A stretch of DNA of 64,000 bases from Rhopalosiphum padi (Eukaryota; Arthropoda; Insecta; Hemiptera; Aphididae), in NCBI RefSeq assembly GCF_020882245.1, contig NC_083599.1, forward strand, positions 16,502,865 through 16,566,864, written 5' to 3'. The notes under the pieces are model-generated. The model saw only the letters and a list, made by a program, of their open reading frames with translations. It was not told the DNA's origin and did not search any database. Shown here in pieces: positions 13,141 through 25,608 of the stretch (position 1 is its first letter; every line of letters begins with the position of its first letter). Both the position numbers and the translations under genes were made by a program.

Positions 13141-13950
13141 ACGTGCTTTGTATTAATTATTTAAAACTCTTTATAATAGATATTATATATATATGCCATA
13201 TGGCACAATACACTTGGCAAAAACACGCATGCCTCGGTAGTCAAAATGTCTTTGTTAACTTTTCATTACGAAGACCGTTTCGACTGTACCTGCCTGTGCT
13301 TTTAACGTACAGTTTTGTTTTTTCCCGTTCGTTATGTACAACTTGCGGATTAAAGTGTTTTCGAGAAAATACGCCCCAAAACATATAGTTCAACTGGTGT
13401 AATAAGGAAAGTTCAGGCGTGAGCAAAAAGATAAGAAGTTCGTCAATTATGAGGTAAATAGTCCTTGGAAAAAAACTAAAACAAACTAGGTACTACACAT
13501 ACTTTATATAGCAAAAGTAATATAGTGACGAGAGCTGAACGATGAAGTAAAAAAAAAAACAACGTTTTCCTTATAATTTACAAAATATCTTTGAAGAATG
13601 TACGAACGTCTCTAAATAAAATAATTATGTAACTCTTCAACAGATTACCTATAATGATGTAGTCGCTTATTATTTTATCATATTTGGCTCTGAAGTATTT
13701 TGTTTGTCAACAGGTATATTAATATAAAACGTAATACTATAAATATTATGTATAACGCTGTTATTGTGTTCAAGGAAAGACATCGAACATATTAAATATT
13801 ATGATACCTACGTCGGTAACCAGTCATACCACCGGACGTGTACATACAACTATATATATTATTACGATGATAAAATATACGTGGAAAAAATATTACACTC
13901 AAATAAGACCATAATATTATTATTAATATATACTGCTTTTTAACGGTCTT
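13141..13950. other. Mixed tract with overlapping unrecognised frames
   Basis: Opposite-strand frames at 13143-13388 and 13241-13426 overlap. The segment 13220-13440 has a more balanced composition than its surroundings, but neither translation matches a family I recognise. It could be a short relic or chance. Confidence 0.3.
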
Positions 13951-13977
13951 CGAGTGAGATTGATTAATCCGTATATT

Positions 13978-13980
<3 letters not shown>

Positions 13981-14013
<33 letters not shown>

Positions 14014-14014
14014 G
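13981..14014. repeat. Compound (TG)6(AG)11 microsatellite
   Basis: Six TG units switch directly into eleven AG units. Open frames crossing it on both strands (13923-14187) are artefacts of the repeat. Confidence 0.95.
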
Positions 14015-14885
14015 TATTTGCATATATAGCTATATGTATCGAATCGATGTTGTTTTTAATTGTTTCGCTAACTGTTGTAAAATTTAATTTCGTAAATGGA
14101 ACTGCAAGCACCACCGACATTTTCTCTGAAACACCAACGTATTTTCAAACAAAACAACAGTGGGCACGCTATTATAAAATTAAGTAATATCTATAAAAAG
14201 TTTTATTATTATAAAAATATTTATAAGCTGTGTATACCAACTACCTACCTTGTATACCTGCTGTTGCAATCATTAACATCTGTAAAAAACAACTTAAAAC
14301 TCACATCTCCATTATCAAAATTATATTTGAGTATTAAAAAAAAAAAATTAATGACAACTATACATTTTGAAGGATACTTTCAGAAAATTCTTGTCAGTGT
14401 AAATTAAAATATGTCTGTTTATTGTAATCATTGACCTTTCAATGTATAGTCGTAAATCGGTAATTAAATCACGGGAAATATAAGGCATACATTTTTTTAT
14501 TTTTAGTGGAAAACTGTGATAGAGAAAACGTTGCCTCCTCATCGTAATCAATTAAATTACTAATAAAATTTTACAATAATTATTTTCCAGAAAATTAATA
14601 CATATACTTTATTGTCGATTTACAATTGTAATATTATTGAACAGAATTTCCTGTTACGCATTGCAAATAACATTAAATATATATAAATTGTAATAACAAA
14701 TAATAATATATTCTATATACTGTTCAACCTCCCTATAAGCCTGCACTAAATCGATCTTACAATATTTTTTATCTAATTTTTGTTTCAAAACTGTGTAATT
14801 GTTCACATCAATTGTTATTATATGAAAATTGAGCAAAACACGTTTTTATAAAAGTATTTTGTATTTTTTTTTTTTTTTTTTATAG
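14015..14885. other. AT-rich tract ending in a long T run
   Basis: Unrecognised AT-rich sequence; frames at 14096-14407, 14348-14551 and 14654-14836 are low in complexity. It ends with a run of about 18 T then ATAG (about 14864-14885), which makes a very strong-looking splice acceptor for the next entry. Confidence 0.5.
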
Positions 14886-14933
14886 CACTATGAAGTTGCA
14901 ATCTGTAGTCGAAATAAATGATAGAGTATATCG
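14886..14933 (+). CDS. Candidate 48-nt internal microexon
   Basis: The segment lies between a long pyrimidine tract ending ATAG and a near-consensus donor (CG then GTAAGTAG). One frame is open throughout, reading TMKLQSVVEINDRVY, entering and leaving with split codons of the same phase, so the exon would be phase-symmetric. Short phase-symmetric exons are known from some aphid secreted-protein genes, but nothing here proves that link. Sixteen open codons are common by chance, and no matching neighbour exon was established. Confidence 0.15.
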
Positions 14934-16803
14934 GTAAGTAGAAACAAGCCTATTTGCATTTATATTTGGTTATTCAGTTGAAATATTCTAGAAAATCGAG
15001 TTATCTCTTTTCTGAGTACCAATAACATATAAAATAATAACATTTATTTAATTTTAATTTCGTATAATGAAATACTGAGCCCCACTGAGAAGACTGATGT
15101 TGCGGCCCAGGAGTTCCTACATTAACATGTTTTGAAAATTATATAATATAATATAATAGTACAATAAAGCAAAAAATAATTAAGACATTCCGTCAATAAC
15201 TCACTGTACATCTAAAAATCTATTTAGATTTTTTTTTTAACGCTTTAGTAATGTAATGTAATTAGGTATGAGAAGTTATAAGAGGAAAAATTGTCAAAAT
15301 ATGCATAACATTTTTAGTTATTAAATAAAAATGAAAAAAAAAAAATTTAATATAATACAATTTATAAACAACGTAAAAATTATATCGTCTAATTGACGAC
15401 TTCTTGGTTCAACATCTGTATATCTAAAAAAAATTGTTGTAAATATGTATTGTGATACTCACATTTAATTTGAATTTATTTTTCATACCTGTAAATTTGT
15501 TGCATTGGATGACCAGTAGAGCGGTTTTAAGATTCTCAACGTGTAATCGACAACAATTGTCCGAGAGGGTATTTTTATATATTTTTTATGTATGAAAAAA
15601 GTTTAATATGCTATTCTTAAAAAATATACCCAAATATGCAAAAAAAAAAAACAATACAAATTAACTCGTTAGGTTATGAAACGGATTTATAACTCACCTA
15701 GCTATAAATAAAACACATAGATAAAAATATGCAAGTCCTATAACTTTACATCCCTAAATATAATACTTTAGCGAGTATGATGCACAGTTGGGCTTACGAT
15801 AACGGCTAGGTAACTAAAATTTATAGTGACTAGAATGTTTTGAAAATTAAAATTACTGTGGATCAGGACAGAAGTATAAGATTAATATATATATTATATT
15901 AATTTATTTTAGTAAAATATTAAAATATATTAATTACATTTAATCTTTAAATAAATGTTATATTACATGGGTATAATACCCATTTATATACCTAACAAAT
16001 AATTCACTTATAAAAAAAAACATATATACTTAGTAATAAGTAATGATTATGTGTTGATGACTGATGTATATATTTTATCAAGTCATTTATAACAATTACA
16101 TTTTTCTTTGTTATTAAAAAATAAAAATAATAATAATAATAATAAATCTTAAATTTAATAAAGCTAGTGTACCCAACCTCGTTTATAATATTTTTAATTT
16201 GTTTACCAAAAGTAGTAGTGGTTTTATGGGTTGAGGTGGTTTGATAGTGTCATCTGTTATTTTTATTTTTTTTTTTTTTATCTCGAAGGAATATACATGC
16301 ATTAATAATATATGATGCAATATAATATTCATCAACAATAGACTTCGAGTGAAGAAAATTTGTGTTATGCTGTTCTCTTATCAGAATTCATTTGTTTATT
16401 ATTCATAATATAATGCAATTCAATACAGTCTGTCTATTTATCTACTTGAAAGTGACGGATAAATTCAAATTTTAAACAATATTCTAATATGGGTTCATAG
16501 TCATTATGGTATGAGACTACAATATACATAAATATTCGATATAAATATCTACATGTGTATTAATGTATGTACTAAACAGTAAAAAATGTAATAATGAATA
16601 ACTCACAAATAAATAATAATATGTAATTTAACTTAGTCACCAAGTACTGCTAAAATTATAAAAAATAATAAACTCAGTTAGTTAAAAAAATGCATTTTTT
16701 GTTCAAAAATACATTAATCAAATCTTTAGGTTCCATACAAATGGCTTTGTTAACTCATTGACAGAAATAATCCATTTTTTATTTATTTTTTTTTAACTGG
16801 AAA
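14934..16803. other. AT-rich tract without recognised gene
   Basis: AT-rich sequence with one small GC-richer patch at about 15075-15115 (GAGCCCCACTGAGAAGACTG and onward) that matches nothing I know. No other feature is seen. Confidence 0.5.
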
Positions 16804-16932
16804 ATGATTTCTGCGATTTATTATTTTCATGATATAGTGGTATTCATTGTTTTATTATTGAATTCTTCAAATATTTCATTTTCATTTGAAGTTGTGCCGG
16901 CGTATGACTTCAAGGACATTTACATTTTGCAA
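16804..16932 (+). CDS. Candidate first coding exon, signal-peptide-like
   Basis: An ATG with A at -3 opens a 43-codon frame that ends exactly at a good donor (CAA then GTAAGG), phase 0. The translation begins MISAIYYFHDIVVFIVLLL, a plausible signal peptide or membrane anchor, followed by a more balanced region with VVPAYDFKDIYILQ. If unspliced, the frame stops four codons later. The downstream candidate exon at 18746 starts in the same phase. AT-rich DNA gives hydrophobic translations by chance, so this is a lead only. Confidence 0.18.
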
Positions 16933-18331
16933 GTAAGGCTACTTTAAGGTGATTATGATTCTATAAATAGTTAATTTTATTGAACAGGATTATGGTTTTG
17001 TGTTTGAACTATTTTTATACGTCTTGACCTATTTTCTGCTTCTTAACAGTTTAGCCTGAATTTAATCTTCATCGAATTTAAATTTGTACAGTATATAAAA
17101 TAAAATATACTCTTGAATAATTATAAAACATTTTAAATTCTATTTTACTAAACATCACTATAAAGAACATAAGTTACTTAGTACTTACATATTAGTTCGT
17201 TTTATTCGTTATAAACAAATTACCTATAATGAAATTACAATTACTAACGGTACGTACCAAGTTATCTATAAAGCAATAAGATAATTTGTACATTCGCAGT
17301 ATAATAATTTAAACTCTGTATAAAATTAAAATACATTTATCATAAAAATAAAGTTGATATTTATGACTTTATAAGAAAATATATTCGACCTATTTTAGGT
17401 TAACGACAAATAAATAAACAAAACTATTATACTCGTATCATAAAAACAAAAGGATTTTGGAACAGCAGTTGAATATATATTGTGAGATACAAAAATATAA
17501 ATATTTACATGTACGACATATTTTATGAAAAACTAACTTAAATTTTAACCTTCTATTGTTCAGTAAGCATTCTAGCGTCTTCTAAGTTTTATTTACTATT
17601 TAGTATAATTTTAAAAAGTATTTATTAAATAGTTTTTTTCTTAATATAATAGGTAATTTAAATATGTCAATTATTATTATTATATTATTCTACAACTTGT
17701 TTTATTTTTGCCTATCGTTGTACGTATATTAATCTACATATGTAAATTGCACTACAATTGTTATGCAGTTAATATATTTGAGAATCAAATTTGTATGACT
17801 TTTACAATTTTGTTTTGTCATGTACATTGTACATTGAAGATTAAATTATAAATTAATTTGATATATAACGAAGAAGCAGTTATATTAAATTGTATTTTAT
17901 TTTAAGCAAAATATATATATAACTATTAGTTGTTATAACTCACAATACCTAATACTAATGATTTTTAATAACATACTAAACTTTTAATTTTTGATAAAAT
18001 ATTATAAATATTTTTTTTTTGTATTAATTATGTATCATTTGAATGAATAATAAAAATGTTTAACGTATTGTGTAGTGCCAGAAACGATATTAAAGAAATA
18101 TAGTATATCATTATCTTTTGTGTTTTCGTTTCAATTGACAGTAAAATATCGTGAAATTCTCACTCCTATACCATGCAGTGGTGCGCAATAATGACTCGTA
18201 TTGATTTATTAACAAATGTTTGAATAAAAAAAAAATAAAAAATAATTTTAGTGGTGATTTGACGATTGTATAATTTCTTAAATAATGACTAAGGGCTTAG
18301 TTTTATTTCATTATTTCAATGTCTGATATAG
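16933..18331. other. AT-rich tract (possible intron)
   Basis: No recognised feature. It would be intronic if the candidate exons at 16804 and 18746 belong together. Confidence 0.45.
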
Positions 18332-18506
18332 CAGCGTTTCTCAACCTGGGTGTCGCAATCGCCTTGTGGTCAAAAATAATAAAACACCGATTTACAAAAT
18401 GAACCTTTCGTTCAAAATTTAGCTTTCCCAACGATATGATACAAATTTATACTTAATTTATAGATAGGGAGGGGGGTCGCGAGACTAAAAAAGTTGAGAA
18501 ACGCTG
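18332..18506. mobile_element. hAT-superfamily MITE, complete
   Basis: A 175-bp element starts CAGCGTTTCTCAACC and ends GTTGAGAAACGCTG, giving a perfect 14-bp terminal inverted repeat of the kind typical of hAT elements. Related subterminal GGGTGTCGC and GGGGTCGCG blocks lie inside. The flanking octamers are TGATATAG (18324-18331) and CGATATAG (18507-18514), an 8-bp target duplication with one mismatch, as expected for hAT. No coding capacity, so it is a non-autonomous copy mobilised by a transposase encoded elsewhere. Confidence 0.88.
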
Positions 18507-18745
18507 CGATATAGGAATTTTGAACGAGTGAAATACACGCTATCTATATTATAATATTGGACGAACTATTTGTATAGATTCAATGTATTTCAATTACATT
18601 TCAATTAAATTGATTGTTTTATAATAAATTGACCCGTTTTTTTTTTTTTTTTGCAATTTTGATTGTTTTCAACATTATAGAATCCATGAAAAATGATCGC
18701 AAGTATAATTTATATACTTATACATACACTTCCGTTCCATTATAG

Positions 18746-18819
18746 ATTTTCAATTTGGATCATAATATTATGATATATCGACGAGGAACGTTATTCATGT
18801 ACATGTTCAAATGTGATCT
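18746..18819 (+). CDS. Candidate internal exon (pairs with 16804 exon)
   Basis: A 74-nt segment lies between an acceptor-like CTTCCGTTCCATTATAG and a good donor (GTAAGTAT). Only the phase-0 frame is open; it includes FNLDHNIMIYRRGTLFMYMF and leaves two bases of a split codon. The incoming phase matches the 16804-16932 candidate, implying an intron of about 1.8 kb that holds the hAT MITE. A possible continuation starts at 19406. No family is recognised. Confidence 0.17.
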
Positions 18820-18940
18820 GTAAGTATATAATATATTATCTAAACCGAATCTATACATACGTAATAATATTTTACCAATATACTGTCTGCGAGGTTATAC
18901 GTAGTTTGTAAGATTGTTATTTACAAAGTGTATATACTTT

Positions 18941-20600
18941 TTACTTTTTAGTATATATATATATATTATATATGAACGTATTACATATACACACAAAATA
19001 CTATGTATTTTGTACAAAGTATGTACAATGTATAATATTGTGTACATGTATTTGCAGGGTATGACAGTGTATGTGTGAAAGGTTAGGTATATGTACGTGG
19101 TGAGTTTGAGTGTGAGGGGTTATGACGTTTTATACGATGTCTTGAAATTTAAAAAACGAAAATCGAAAATTTCCAATCTAGGGTATACTGCTGATACTGA
19201 TATATAATAATCTATTATTACGTTGTATCGTTTTCACGCGGTTATATTGTTATGGTATATAATACAGTGCTGCCGGTAGAATCGAATAATTTAACGGTCT
19301 GGTGTATATAAATATATTCCGTTCCTCCGGTAAAAATATACAGATATGCCTAATATACAGAAAACGTGTTTCGGTTATTCTACTTTAGCGTGTCTTCTCG
19401 TATAGTTTTTCGTCTCCTCGCAAATCGTACACACGAAAACCGACGTGGCTCGTCGTTATTATTGTGTTATTATATCTGTATATAGTGTATACTATAACTA
19501 CTACATAATAATATCATATATTATAACAATATGGTGTAAACTGTATATACATATGGTATTATGCTACCTAGGTAGTCGTATCGTTATGCGACGGAGCGTA
19601 TTCGGTTACGACGGGTTTGAAAAACAAAAGTAAATCGTTCGAAAATAAAAATAAAAGTCACATGGTCGCCGCGTTTTATATTATATGCATATTATTATTA
19701 TTATTATTATTATATCATAATAATAATATAATATACATAATACATATTATAATACAATATTATGATGGTCTAGCTGTATAGTATTTCGATATCCGACGGT
19801 GGCTCCGAGTAGATATTATCGTAGTTTTCAACGATACATTTACCACCGCCGTCGATATTGGGTTTCTTCAGATTCGATTACACACGTAGTATAGGCGCAC
19901 TGCTTTTTTTTCAGCCGCTGGACGGATATTCGAGTGCGTGTGGGAGAGTTTTAGCGCAATTCATTGTATATAATATAATATATAATAGCCGAATCATCGA
20001 TACCACGTCGACATCCTACTCTATGGTGCGATTTATTGTGAGATCGCACCGGGGTGTTACTCACAGGCCGCAGATTCTCAGGACGGTTATAACGAAGACA
20101 TACGTATATATTATTATAATTGTCGAGGAGTTATTCGTTACGCCGAGCGCACCGCAGTAGAATGTCGCGATACGCAAATTTTATTCGAGACCGGTTCGAA
20201 ATACCTGCACATTTCGCATTACACTGACGTCTCACTCGAAGTTATATTATCGCATCGATAAAATCTAATTTTAATTGAACGTTTGTATATCCGACTAATC
20301 TGACAAATGTAATCGTGTGTAAAACGCGTATGGGGTATTAAAGCCGCGCGTATAGCATATTATTATATACGATTGTAAAATAACAAACCTTGAACGCAAT
20401 AACCTTTGTTACGGCCGAGGCCTTGAAACCGAATTAAATAGGCACCCGTAACACCCTTTAAACCCTTAAAAAAACTAACGTCCGAAATCCATATTGCCCG
20501 AATGATTTTTTTTTTTTTTTCAAAACACTGGAATTGACCGAAACCCGAAAAGTTTCTTATTTTTCAAATTTCACGTGTGATAACATGTCACATTGTATGT
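18941..20600. other. CpG-bearing block, possible third exon
   Basis: TA-rich repeats mixed with CGTCG-type sequence. A segment from 19406, after CTTCTCGTATAG, stays open in the phase needed by the 18746 candidate, to a stop near 19508 (basic start FSSPRKSYTRKPTWL, then a hydrophobic run). The 100-codon frame at 19858-20160 and the frame at 19445-19633 are not recognised. A run of at least 15 T lies at about 20506-20520. Confidence 0.25.
19690..19713. repeat. (ATT)8 microsatellite
   Basis: An ATT array in a longer ATA/TAT-rich stretch that continues to about 19760. Confidence 0.9.
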
Positions 20601-21232
20601 ATTTTTTTCATTTGGTAAGATGGAATTATATAGCTATAAGTACTTAATAATGATAAATTATCGATACGAATAATTTTACAAACTATTGGTACCCCTTTCA
20701 CCTTTGGTATTCAATAAATATTTCGATCAATTTTAACATTTATGTATTCTCCACACATAGATTTAGTGAATTCATCTATCAGTAATAACTAATATTTCAT
20801 TAAGTTAAATAACATGCAGTAATGAATATCCTATAGATAATCAAGACGTTGTTTGGTACTCGCATAGTTTTCAAATTAAGTTTTTACTGAACTACTGAAT
20901 ACCCGCATTGACCTATATTGAATCGAAACGATAACGTTTAAGAGCTCCCGAACGTTTTTATTTAAATTTTTTACTATTCCGTTGTTTAACATATACAGCA
21001 CCGCGGAAATCCAAACAATTATGCTTTGCACCAAACTTCTTACTGTTATACATATAACAACTAAATGCTAACTATATCGACCATAAGGATCTAGATCACA
21101 ATAATAATTGATACATAATATACGTTATTGTCTATAAAATATACGATAAAATGTTATTACGGCTTCTGATATTCTATAATAATCGGTAAATAATATTATG
21201 TCCCTCATCGTGTCCTGCAGCAAAGAATCGGG
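20601..21232. other. AT-rich tract
   Basis: Nothing recognised. Confidence 0.5.
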
Positions 21233-21390
21233 TTATAGAGTGGCGCAATTGGGGGAGGGGGTGCAAAAAGGTCTTAAGCACCCCTTGTTTTTGTATACCT
21301 TACAATTATTTTTTAAGTAAAATACCATCAATTGGTAAACTGTTAACAGTTTTAGCACCCCACGTTTTAGAGGTCTAGTTGCGTCTATGG
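21233..21390. mobile_element. MITE, GGCGCAATT-ended family, copy 1
   Basis: The left end reads TTATAGAGTGGCGCAATTGGGG and the reverse complement of the right end reads CCATAGACGCAACTAG, a degenerate terminal inverted repeat. Both ends carry an inner GGGGTGC block (left about 21256-21265, right as GCACCCCA near 21355-21362). The copy at 48557 shares the same end and inner blocks, which supports a family. Short, non-coding and flanked by TA; a 70-codon minus frame (21233-21445) simply crosses it. Confidence 0.55.
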
Positions 21391-22110
21391 ACATATAGTG
21401 AGACACTATATGCGAGGACACGACGACGACGACGATCGCTAACACCGCTACGACCGCGGGCGCGGGATAGAGGAAATGGTAAAAGCGCTTCTACTCGTTT
21501 TGTATAATATATAATATAGAAAAAAAATAATAAAATAAAATACTACGGCCGCGACGGCGTTCCGCCGTGACGAACACGGACAGCGGTGGCGCGCGGCGTA
21601 TGATTGATCGATGCACTTTTCGCGATCACCTGTCGCCGCCACCATATCCATATATATATCCATATACACACGACGTAAGACTATTACAACACTATATTTG
21701 CCATCATCGTTGTGCATATATATATATATATATATATAGTGTATACAACGTGCACACAAACACGCCTCGATCGTCGCCCGCTCCATATAATATAACGTTA
21801 CGTCGTCGACGATGAAAAATTAACGTGGAAAAAACAACTGACATTATAACGTACTTATATTATTCACTATACGATAATAATAATAACTATTGCTGTACAA
21901 TATTATTATTATTATTATATATAATGTGTATACTCTGTGTTTACTCTCTCCACTCCCGGACGATATTTACAAATTTGAACTGACGGCGAAGGCGTCGAAA
22001 GATGTGTGGTGGAAGTGATGATGATGACGATGACGATGCGATCAAAATTAATAAATCCTATTGGGTTGTTAAAACTCCGCCGTAGCGTTGTCACACGCGA
22101 TAATATTCAT
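21391..22110. other. CpG and microsatellite block
   Basis: CGACGACGACGA runs (21420-21437), a TA array (about 21717-21738), an ATT array near 21900-21918 and a GATGAT/GACGAT repeat (about 22016-22040). Frames at 21448-21786 minus and 21567-21815 plus overlap on opposite strands across these repeats and are rejected as genes. Confidence 0.55.
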
Positions 22111-24552
22111 ATTAGCTTACATCGTAAACTACTTACTGCAATAGGCCTATATACCTATAGTCATTAGTTAATATATTTTTATTTGTGATTACAGAGCAAA
22201 CAAGTGTCCCGTACACGCCCGTAATATTCTGTAATATTTTTAAGTATCTATATAACCTATACACACGTTTATTTGAACATTTTGAACCGTTTCACTTAAA
22301 TCTTATATTTATATTATTTGGTTTATATTTCCACCTACAAGGACAACTGTGTAGCTTCTATTTGTTTATCAAATTTTTTTAGCTTTTTTTTTTATTTATA
22401 AATAATTAAACTACTCGAGAATAAGTTATGCAGTACGTGTACTAGAAAAATTAATGTTTTTAAAAGTAAAATATTCTATTTACCACAAATATTTCAAAAT
22501 CATAATTTCTTTTTAAAAGTATACATTTTATTAAATATATTACATCAATAGTTTTCACTCGGCTTGGACATTAAATAACTTCTGCGAATAAAAATTATTT
22601 CTGTACTGGTTATGATGAATATAATATGATTTGTATTAATTAGCAACTGACAAATTTTAAAGTGATTTTCTATAAATACTTAATAATGTAGTTTAACGTA
22701 ATAACCATATTGTGTTAATATAATATAATTGCTTATATAATCGATTGAAAATTCAAAGTGAAAATGTTATCATTAGTTATTATTCATTTTGTATTTTGAG
22801 TATTTTAAAAAGTAATACAACATTTATTTCAAATGCCTATATTTAAGTACTGCCCATCCTTGCTTAAAAGTTATAAAAAAGTAACTTATAAGAAGTATTA
22901 CTTGTGGTTTTATTATAGTCCAACTTTTAAATTTTAATTGATAACATAAAATTATTTATGTTTATATTATAATATGAAAAACAATATACCTACTAGAAAC
23001 AAAATATAGAACCAATCCAAAAAATTAAAGATATGCTATTTTAAGGTTATATTGTAATTAAAAATGTTATCAATTATAAATTTGTTTGAATAAATTAATC
23101 TAAAAATTTATTATGAGTTTATGACCAAGAAAATATACTACATTAAATCATTTTTTGAAATATACTTTTTAAATAAAATTATACATATTTATATTATAAG
23201 TGGTTTTTTAAACCCTTCCATTAAAATATGGCGTAGGATTCACTAAAATATATCAGTAATCTTAAATTAATTTATGAATAAAATTAAAATGATACAATTA
23301 CCTACTGAAACTAGATCGTTGTGTAGTCAATTTCATAGGTTTTATATTGTATAGGTTTTACTTATAAAAATAATAATAATAATAAATCAAATAGTAAATA
23401 AGTAAATACATGAAAATTATTTATATTAACATTTCGCCGAATTATGCAATTCTACATTTATAAAGTTAATTACGCTATGGTATAGATTGCTTATATTAAG
23501 GGTACATTTACGTTGAATTTAAGTATGGATTATGTACACATACCTACATCTTTTCTGTGAATTTTATTTCTCTCTCTACTGGATTATACGTCAAACAATA
23601 TTAAACGATTTAATATTGTAACTGTAGAATTTATTATGAATCGTTATCCCATTTAAAACCAAAATAAACAACGCTGGTTAATGATATCTATAATATAGAT
23701 TCCTGTGAAATACAATGAATTAAATATTAATTAAAATCAAAAAAAAAAACTCGTATACAAGATCATAATAGTTACAATATTATTATTAATGACTTTGCCG
23801 ATGATTATAAATTTATAAGCACTTGTTGGTGATGACAGATGAGAACGGGGAAAAAATATTGGTTTTTTGTATAATTATAAACATGTCTATTTGATATGAT
23901 GGAAACATATCACTCCAAACGACCAAACCTATTATTATTAGTGGCCAAACTTTTTTTCGCGAATTATTTTTCTCGAAGACACGGTTTATCCGCGTAGTCC
24001 TACATTGATGTGTATATTGAATATTGACGCAGATTTATATATATATATTTTGTATTGTTATATCCAATTTTCTTTCTGAATCGCGATCGAACCCAATAGT
24101 TAATTTTCTATATAATAATTATGTTTTCCGCGGTAATCATGAGTAAATTTAATACAGTGTTATTGCGTTTACAGCATTATACCGCATGAAATGACGAACA
24201 AATCAAGAGCACATGCGTCAGTAAGAAACCTATATCTATATATTCATACAGTTGGAAAATCTGCTTTCGTCATGACATCATGGAAAATATAAATAATGTA
24301 TATTGTTGATAGGAAATGCCCTATTATTAGTATTACACATACGAGTACATTAAGTGCAATATTATAATTTTACAGGAAACTGCACTCGCCTCGAAAATAT
24401 ATTGATTGTCACTGCTACAAGTGCGTGTATAATTTATAGTTGTTACAGGTAAATAGAGGCGCATTTATGTATTATATATTTATGTATCGCGTATACTGTT
24501 GGTAGTTGTTATTACGTGTAGCATTTCGTTTGAAAGTTTAATTTCTTAAAAG
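22111..24552. other. Quiet AT-rich tract
   Basis: A reasonable splice acceptor (TTTGTGATTACAG, ending 22194) is followed by an open frame to a stop at 22380-22382, but the translation is a low-complexity F/L/Y run and is not called. Nothing else is recognised. Confidence 0.45.
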
Positions 24553-24775
24553 TTTTTTTTTTTTTTTTTTTTTATTGTTTATTTAAACATTTATACGAAT
24601 TATTAACATACACAACTGTGTACACAATTAATACAATAAGTAAATTAGTTGACGTTTGCACAAGACTTGAAAAACCTATACGGGGGGAAGCATTCGTCCA
24701 CTCTACTCCCAAGGTTAGGTATAAGGTGGTTATAATATTATTAATATCAAGTAATCGCCCTCCGAGCACGTAGAA
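24553..24775 (-). mobile_element. Retroposed 3' end with poly(A) tail
   Basis: Read on the minus strand, a unique-looking 200-bp stretch (upstream end about 24770) leads through AATAAACAATAAA into a genomic run of 21 A (24553-24573 as T on the plus strand). A templated poly(A) just past an AATAAA signal indicates reverse transcription, so this is best read as a 5'-truncated LINE or processed transcript. The minus frame at 24572-24769 (contains TLGVEWTNASPRIGF) is not recognised. Target duplications could not be defined. Confidence 0.45.
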
Positions 24776-25382
24776 AATAAACGAAAATAAAATATGAACG
24801 CGTTTCAGTTAAGATTTTCATTTCGAAATCGCAATAATATATTTTACTGTTCTAAATAAAGTCTTCAATCCGATTTCTCGTTGAACCGAAAAATCGGCGA
24901 CACGGTTTTTCGATTACAGAAATGATCGCCATCGGTACGGATTCTGCAGAACCATCGTCATCGTCACATTACTACCGCGATCCGAGTGTCTTACGAATAT
25001 TTTGCACGCTGAAAAGATCAATAATTAATCGTCATATTATAGGTATAACACTATGCGCGCGTTACGGTATTACGTACATATTTTTACTCGATCGTGAGGA
25101 GGTCACATATAAGTCATTGCAAATAAACAGCATTGCCTATGCCGATACGAAAATATAAAATCTTCGACTTCTCGTCGCCGGCGGCGGCCTATATTGGTCT
25201 GCATCCGTTTGCCGTGATGTCGGAGTAAAATAAATGTATAGGGGCGTGTGCGTGCCGGAAGACGGGAAAAAAAAAATTCTTCGCGCGCGTCGTCTCCGTC
25301 GTCGGCGATCGCAAAGCTCGCAAAAAATTCGCATTGTATCGGAGAGCCAAAACCTCACGTAATACTACACGTATACAATGCG

Positions 25383-25386
<4 letters not shown>

Positions 25387-25418
<32 letters not shown>
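25387..25418. repeat. (CA)16 microsatellite
   Basis: Sixteen uninterrupted CA units, the longest CA array in the window; it creates spurious His-Thr and Cys-Val frames on the two strands. Confidence 0.97.
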
Positions 25419-25423
<5 letters not shown>

Positions 25424-25587
25424 GTACGTACCTAAATCGTTTGTATTTTGCCCCGGAGAACGAAATGCTGCTGCGCCTCCTCATCCGCTGCACACGGACA
25501 ATGCGAATACTTGCGGATTCGAGACGCAGGCGCGCGCGTCGCATAGGCATTATTGTCTAGCCAACGTTTATCGGTATATTATATTAT

Positions 25588-25608
25588 ATTATTATTATTA
25601 TTATTATT
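25588..25608. repeat. (ATT)7 microsatellite
   Basis: Seven ATT units. Confidence 0.95.

Noticed and set aside
20191..20205. GGTTCGAAA resembling a tRNA B box
   Set aside because: No A box at the right distance and no cloverleaf arms; the same holds for GGTTCGAAG near 5880 and the inverse motif near 34228.
21448..21815. Paired opposite-strand frames
   Set aside because: Both cross TA and CGA repeats and translate to Tyr-Ile or Arg-rich runs.
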